Part shown: positions 60,260-64,000 of the stretch, piece by piece | Position numbering within the stretch: position 1 is the first letter of the stretch | Layout: each line of letters begins with the position of its first letter | Assembly: GCF_020966755.1 (NCBI RefSeq) | Contig: NZ_JAJKFT010000010.1 | Location: forward strand, 4,000,481 to 4,064,480 | Origin: Blastopirellula sediminis | GTDB taxonomy: Bacteria > Planctomycetota > Planctomycetia > Pirellulales > Pirellulaceae | DNA: 64,000 bases | Direction: 5' to 3' | The notes under the pieces: model-generated | The model's input: the letters and a program-made list of their open reading frames with translations, nothing else | Told to the model about the DNA's origin: nothing | The model's database searches: none | Program-made: the position numbers and the translations under genes

Positions 60260-62533
60260 GTGACGCGACTTTCCTGGACAATTCGAGCGATTCTGCTGTG
60301 CGGCGTCTGTCTGACGACGTCGACGCTGGCGGCGCAAGATACGCCTCCGCCGCGCGCCGTACGCCCTGACGATGTTCCGTTCGAGCGGGTCATCATGCGG
60401 GAAAAGAACGACTACTTCGAGCTCAACATCCGGCCGCTGGTCATCCCGAACGGGAAGTTTTGGGACACGATGAAAGAGACCGAGCTGGTCCGGATCGTGA
60501 CCGAAGATGGTCGCACGCTGGAGGTGAAACGGAAGTTCATCACGTCGTACGTGAAGTTTCCGCAACTGCTGCTCGACGAGGCGAATCGATTGACGTCGAT
60601 CGGCCAATTGGACGCCGCCTATATCTTCTACGATCGATTGCTGTCCGATTATCCGCAGTACGAGGGACTTTCGACTTCCCTTTCCGGCTACTTGTACGAG
60701 AACGCCAAGGTTGCGTTTCGCGGCGAGAAATATGGAGAAGCGCTCGGCTTCTTAGAAGAAGCGAACTCGTATCGCCCGCCGGTCGATAACCTCGATACGG
60801 CGATCAACGCCGCCGCCGACAAGTTGATCGGCAACTACGTGCTGAAAAAGGAATACGCGTCGGCACGCGATTTGATCGCCCGACTTTCGCAGCGGCGGTT
60901 CGGCAATGTCGAAGCGGTCGCCAAGTGGAAGGCTCAGCTTGAAGGAGAAGCGGCTCAGAAGCGAGACGAAGCGAAACGGTTGCTGGCCGCGGGCGACTTG
61001 AACGGCGCCTTCGTCGCCGCCAAGCAGATGCGGTTCATCTACTCCGACGTCAGTGGCGGCGCCGAGCTTTCGGAAGAGATCGCGCGGCGGTTTCCCTTTA
61101 TCCGCGTCGGCGTCACGGTTCCGTCCGTTACGACCAACTCGGCCAGCATGACCTTTGCCGCCACCCGCGATCGTCGACTCTTTCAGCGTAATTTGACCGA
61201 ACTGATCGGCTTTGGCGCCGACGGCAGCCAATACGCATCGCCGTTCGGCACGCTGGGACGTTCGGCCGGCGGCGTCGAGTTCAGTCTCCTCTTCCGCAAC
61301 CCGAGCGAAGCCTACCCCTGCTCTGCACAACTGCTGACGCAGCCTGCCACTTCGCCGCGACTGGCGCTGTTGCAAGAGTCGCTTTCGTACGTTGATCTGG
61401 AGAACGGACGCGAGCTGCGGGTGCAGCTAAAGACGCCGCACGTTCGCCCCGAAGCGCTCGCCCGTCTGGAAGTGGTTGATCAACTTCCCGAAGCGGTTCC
61501 GTACCAGGACAAGACGAGCGGCGGTCTTCGCCGGTACGTGGTGAATCCCAACTACGCGATGCGTAACCCGCTGCAGCCGCAAGCGCTGGAGATCGAAAAC
61601 TTCCAGTACTCCAGCCGTGCTCTCGCCTCGCTCCGAGCCGGACAGGTCGACGTCGTCGATCGCTTGTTTCCGACCCAGGTCGATGAGGCGAAGGCCGACA
61701 GCTCGCTGGTGGTCGACTACTACCGGACGCCGTCGGTTCATTTCCTGGCGCCCAACTTCGACAACCCGCTGATGCAGTCGCCGACCTTCCGGCGCGGATT
61801 GCTGTACGCGATCAATCGAGGCGCCATCCTCAACGGCCGGCTCTTGGCTGGCGCCGAGATTCGCGGTTGCCATTTGATCAGCGCCCCGATTCCAGCCGGC
61901 CTCGAAGCGGATGATCCGGCCGGCTATGGCTACGACAACTCGATCAATCCTCGCCCCTACGAACCGGAAATGAGCGTCACCCTCTTCCGCTTGGCCCTGC
62001 TCGAATTGCAGCAGCAAGCCGAAGCGGCCGGTACCGAGGCCCCGGCGATGCCGAAGCTCCTGAAACTCGGCCATCCCGACAGCGAAATCTCCCGCGAATC
62101 AATCACCGCGATCGCCAAATACCTGGAGCGGGTCGGGTTTGAGACCGAAGTGGTCGTTACTCCTCCTGAAGCGATTCGCGCCTCCGACGCTGGAGTCGAT
62201 CTGCTCTACGTCGAAGCTTGCGTGCAAGAGTCGCTGGTCGACATTCCTTTGCTGCTTTCGCAATGCGTTCCCGAAGAACACCAAAGCCGCTATCTGCGAG
62301 CCGCCGTGCGTCGTTTAAACGAAGCGACCAACTGGACGCAGGTTCGTGAACGCTTCTGGACGGTCCACCGCTTGACCTACGACGAAACGACCCTCATTCC
62401 CCTCTGGCAGATGCGCGACTACTTTGTCCGCTCGGCCGAGTTCGGCGGCATTTCGCGTCAGCCGATGACGTTGTTTCAGGATGTCGAACGCTGGTCGGCG
62501 CTTTCCCTTTCGCCTGGCAAGGGGAACAACTGA
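60260..62533 (+). CDS. Exported TPR/solute-binding (SBP_bac_5-like) fusion
   Basis: This 757-residue protein starts with GTG. It has a signal peptide (about 1-25) and a helical TPR-like region (about 95-260, with LGQLDAAYIFYDRLLSDYPQ-like units). The remainder matches family 5 peptide-binding proteins: RDRRLFQRNLTELIGFG, RAGQVDVVDRLFPTQV, SPTFRRGLLYAINRGAILNG, and a closing TYDETTLIPLWQMRDYF. No ABC permease or ATPase gene is nearby. The ligand-binding fold may be used for signalling or delivery within the envelope. Confidence 0.83.
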   Translation: MTRLSWTIRAILLCGVCLTTSTLAAQDTPPPRAVRPDDVPFERVIMREKNDYFELNIRPLVIPNGKFWDTMKETELVRIVTEDGRTLEVKRKFITSYVKFPQLLLDEANRLTSIGQLDAAYIFYDRLLSDYPQYEGLSTSLSGYLYENAKVAFRGEKYGEALGFLEEANSYRPPVDNLDTAINAAADKLIGNYVLKKEYASARDLIARLSQRRFGNVEAVAKWKAQLEGEAAQKRDEAKRLLAAGDLNGAFVAAKQMRFIYSDVSGGAELSEEIARRFPFIRVGVTVPSVTTNSASMTFAATRDRRLFQRNLTELIGFGADGSQYASPFGTLGRSAGGVEFSLLFRNPSEAYPCSAQLLTQPATSPRLALLQESLSYVDLENGRELRVQLKTPHVRPEALARLEVVDQLPEAVPYQDKTSGGLRRYVVNPNYAMRNPLQPQALEIENFQYSSRALASLRAGQVDVVDRLFPTQVDEAKADSSLVVDYYRTPSVHFLAPNFDNPLMQSPTFRRGLLYAINRGAILNGRLLAGAEIRGCHLISAPIPAGLEADDPAGYGYDNSINPRPYEPEMSVTLFRLALLELQQQAEAAGTEAPAMPKLLKLGHPDSEISRESITAIAKYLERVGFETEVVVTPPEAIRASDAGVDLLYVEACVQESLVDIPLLLSQCVPEEHQSRYLRAAVRRLNEATNWTQVRERFWTVHRLTYDETTLIPLWQMRDYFVRSAEFGGISRQPMTLFQDVERWSALSLSPGKGNN

Positions 62534-63987
62534 TGCGTACCGCTTGGGCATTGCTGATCGTTGGATTCTCGCTGCTGATCGCCGATACGGCGTTGGCCGT
62601 GCCGTGGGAATTTGATCCCTATCGGATCGAAGTTTGGATCGCCGCCGATGATCCGCGGTTGATCGAAGAGTCGGCGCAGCAGCAACTGCGCGAGCGGATC
62701 GAGCAGCGGAGCTGGATCTCGGCCAAAGCGGTCTGGGAAGTCGACGCTCTCCCCTGCCCTGCCGATCTTCGCTGGGATGCGTTTCACAATCTCAGCGGGC
62801 TGACGCAGCCCGTAAAGCCGCTGGCCATCGAAGTCCCCAAAGACAAGATCATCCTGGTGACCATTCAGTCGCAAGGAACGCAACTGGAACTGGCGGCCCG
62901 GCAGTTCGACGTCCGGACGCAGCGCTGGAGCGGCGTCCATCGCGACCAGATCGGCAACATTCATTTGGTCAGCAGCGTCGTGGTTGATTTGCTCCGCCGC
63001 TGCTTCGAGCCGATCGGTCAGATCGAACGAGTTGATGACAAGGAAGCGCTCGTCGTGATGAAGGCGCAAGGCCTGGCCGAAACGCCCGATTCCCCGGCGG
63101 TCGTTCCGCCTGGAGCGGCGCTCACCGTGGCGATGCGGCGACTCAATCGCGTCGGTCAGTTAGAGAAGAACGGCGTGCAGACGATTGACTGGACGCTGCT
63201 GGAAGTCCTCGAAGATCAGTTCCACTTCAAACGCTGCGAGATTTTTTCCGGCTTTCGTCGTCCGCTCGCCGGTCGCAAAAGCATCCGCGTCGAACGTTTG
63301 GCGGTCGCCGTGAAACCATCGCACGAGCAAACCGAACTGCGGCTCGCGAGTCGTCAAGGGAGCCCGCTCCCCGGCTACGAAATCTACGCGAAACAAACCC
63401 GCACCGGCGATAGCGAGCGTCTGGCCGAAACCGACGAGCATGGCAACATCGACCTGATCCAAGATCCGCAGCATCCCTTCCGCTTGCTCTATGTCCGCAG
63501 CGGCGGCAGCTTGCTGGCCCGGTTGCCGGTTGTGCCGGGACTCGAACCCGAATTGACCGCGACCGTCAGCGACAACGCGCGGCAGATCGAAGCGGAAGGG
63601 TTTGTGCTTGGTTGGCGGCGAAAGATGCTCGACGTCATCGCGCGCCGCGAATTGCTCGCCGACCGCATTCGTCGTCGGATGGAAGAAGGGGACGTCGCCG
63701 GCGCCGAGATGTGGCTCGAAGAGCTGCAGAAGATGACGACCATCAACGATCTCCTGTACCAGTTCCGCCAGGCGAAAAACGACTTCCTCGAAGGGGAAGC
63801 CTCCGATCCGCGGACCAGCGCCCAGATCTCGCAGCTCTTCGACAAGGCGCAGCAACTGGCCAGCAAAAACTACAACCGCAATCTCGAACGGGATCTGGCC
63901 GAAGAAGTGAAACAGATGCGCAAGTCGCAAGACAATTTCGGCGGTTCTAGTGCGGCGCCGATCAGTTCCGACGAATTCGGAAAGTAG
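62533..63987 (+). CDS. Exported protein of unknown function
   Basis: The 484-residue product has a signal peptide (about 1-23). The body starts with PWEFDPYRIEVWIAADDPRL, and the ending is helical and charged (RNLERDLAEEVKQMRKSQDNF). The central part (TELRLASRQGSPLPGYEIYAKQT, then GNIDLIQDPQHPFRLLYVRSGG) resembles a beta-sandwich. The TGATG overlap couples it to the solute-binding fusion. No known family is recognised. Confidence 0.72.
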   Translation: MRTAWALLIVGFSLLIADTALAVPWEFDPYRIEVWIAADDPRLIEESAQQQLRERIEQRSWISAKAVWEVDALPCPADLRWDAFHNLSGLTQPVKPLAIEVPKDKIILVTIQSQGTQLELAARQFDVRTQRWSGVHRDQIGNIHLVSSVVVDLLRRCFEPIGQIERVDDKEALVVMKAQGLAETPDSPAVVPPGAALTVAMRRLNRVGQLEKNGVQTIDWTLLEVLEDQFHFKRCEIFSGFRRPLAGRKSIRVERLAVAVKPSHEQTELRLASRQGSPLPGYEIYAKQTRTGDSERLAETDEHGNIDLIQDPQHPFRLLYVRSGGSLLARLPVVPGLEPELTATVSDNARQIEAEGFVLGWRRKMLDVIARRELLADRIRRRMEEGDVAGAEMWLEELQKMTTINDLLYQFRQAKNDFLEGEASDPRTSAQISQLFDKAQQLASKNYNRNLERDLAEEVKQMRKSQDNFGGSSAAPISSDEFGK

Positions 63988-64000
63988 CGGCTAACGCGCG

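Noticed and set aside
1-64000. CRISPR arrays, rRNA genes, transposases, integrases or phage genes
   Set aside because: None seen; the repeats found are palindromic elements without regular spacers or coding genes.

Overview
The window is a 64 kb chromosomal stretch of a planctomycete, most likely from the Pirellulaceae (Blastopirellula/Rhodopirellula-like); this is inferred from content, not from a marker tree. The pointers are a DUF1598-type protein, exported twin-arginine Gfo/Idh/MocA dehydrogenases, a DoxX protein with a large insertion, FHA-sigma54 regulation, Ser/Thr kinase signalling, huge PQQ-propeller proteins, MoxR/VWA and ExbB/ExbD envelope operons, an alanine/lysine-rich HU protein, and genes for a methanofuran-type C1 cofactor. 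There is one tRNA (Phe, GAA) and no rRNA, phage, transposase or CRISPR array.

Layout. 1-324: N-terminus of an exported protein leaving the window. 535-6408: Fe-S assembly locus sufR-nuoB-sufC-sufB-sufD-Rieske ferredoxin-sufT, with a near-perfect palindrome at the sufR promoter and a lone nuoB; no cysteine desulfurase is present. 6481-9116: three genes matching the methanofuran synthesis enzymes MfnD, MfnF and MfnE, closed by a two-way terminator shared with a DUF1598-like gene. 10916-13761: FHA-GAF-sigma54 activator and a CheX-like protein. 13779-22387: mixed single genes (glycosyltransferase, thioredoxin-like, oxidoreductases, OpgD-type glucan protein, variant Ser/Thr kinase, MATE exporter). 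22658-26957: DoxX-like protein, Tat-exported dehydrogenase, TIM-barrel isomerase and a small membrane protein.

27156-45445 (minus strand) is an 11-gene run, mostly overlapping or nearly so: MoxR ATPase, DUF58, two VWA/Bat-like membrane proteins, a large membrane-anchored coiled-coil protein, an exported protein with KPGE and QPQQG repeats, two exported proteins of unknown role, then three trypsin-fold proteins. The first protease keeps its His-Asp-Ser triad; the next two have lost all three residues. A MoxR/VWA machine ending in one protease and two pseudoproteases is my main candidate for an undescribed system.

45723-51805: a 1533-residue PQQ/TPR exported protein divergent from an HU gene, then a PhnZ-like HD oxygenase. 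52440-63987 (plus strand) is an eight-gene run built on ExbB and two ExbD proteins, one carrying a zinc-ribbon. It is flanked by an exported alpha/alpha-barrel repeat protein, a one-TM protein in the place where TonB/TolA would sit, a membrane PQQ propeller, a TPR/solute-binding fusion and an exported protein. It looks like a proton-driven envelope machine and is the second candidate.

Intergenic regions hold several families of palindromic elements, including a 106-bp element present twice (27018 and 51133) and inverted hairpin pairs at 18318/18471 and 22420/22464.
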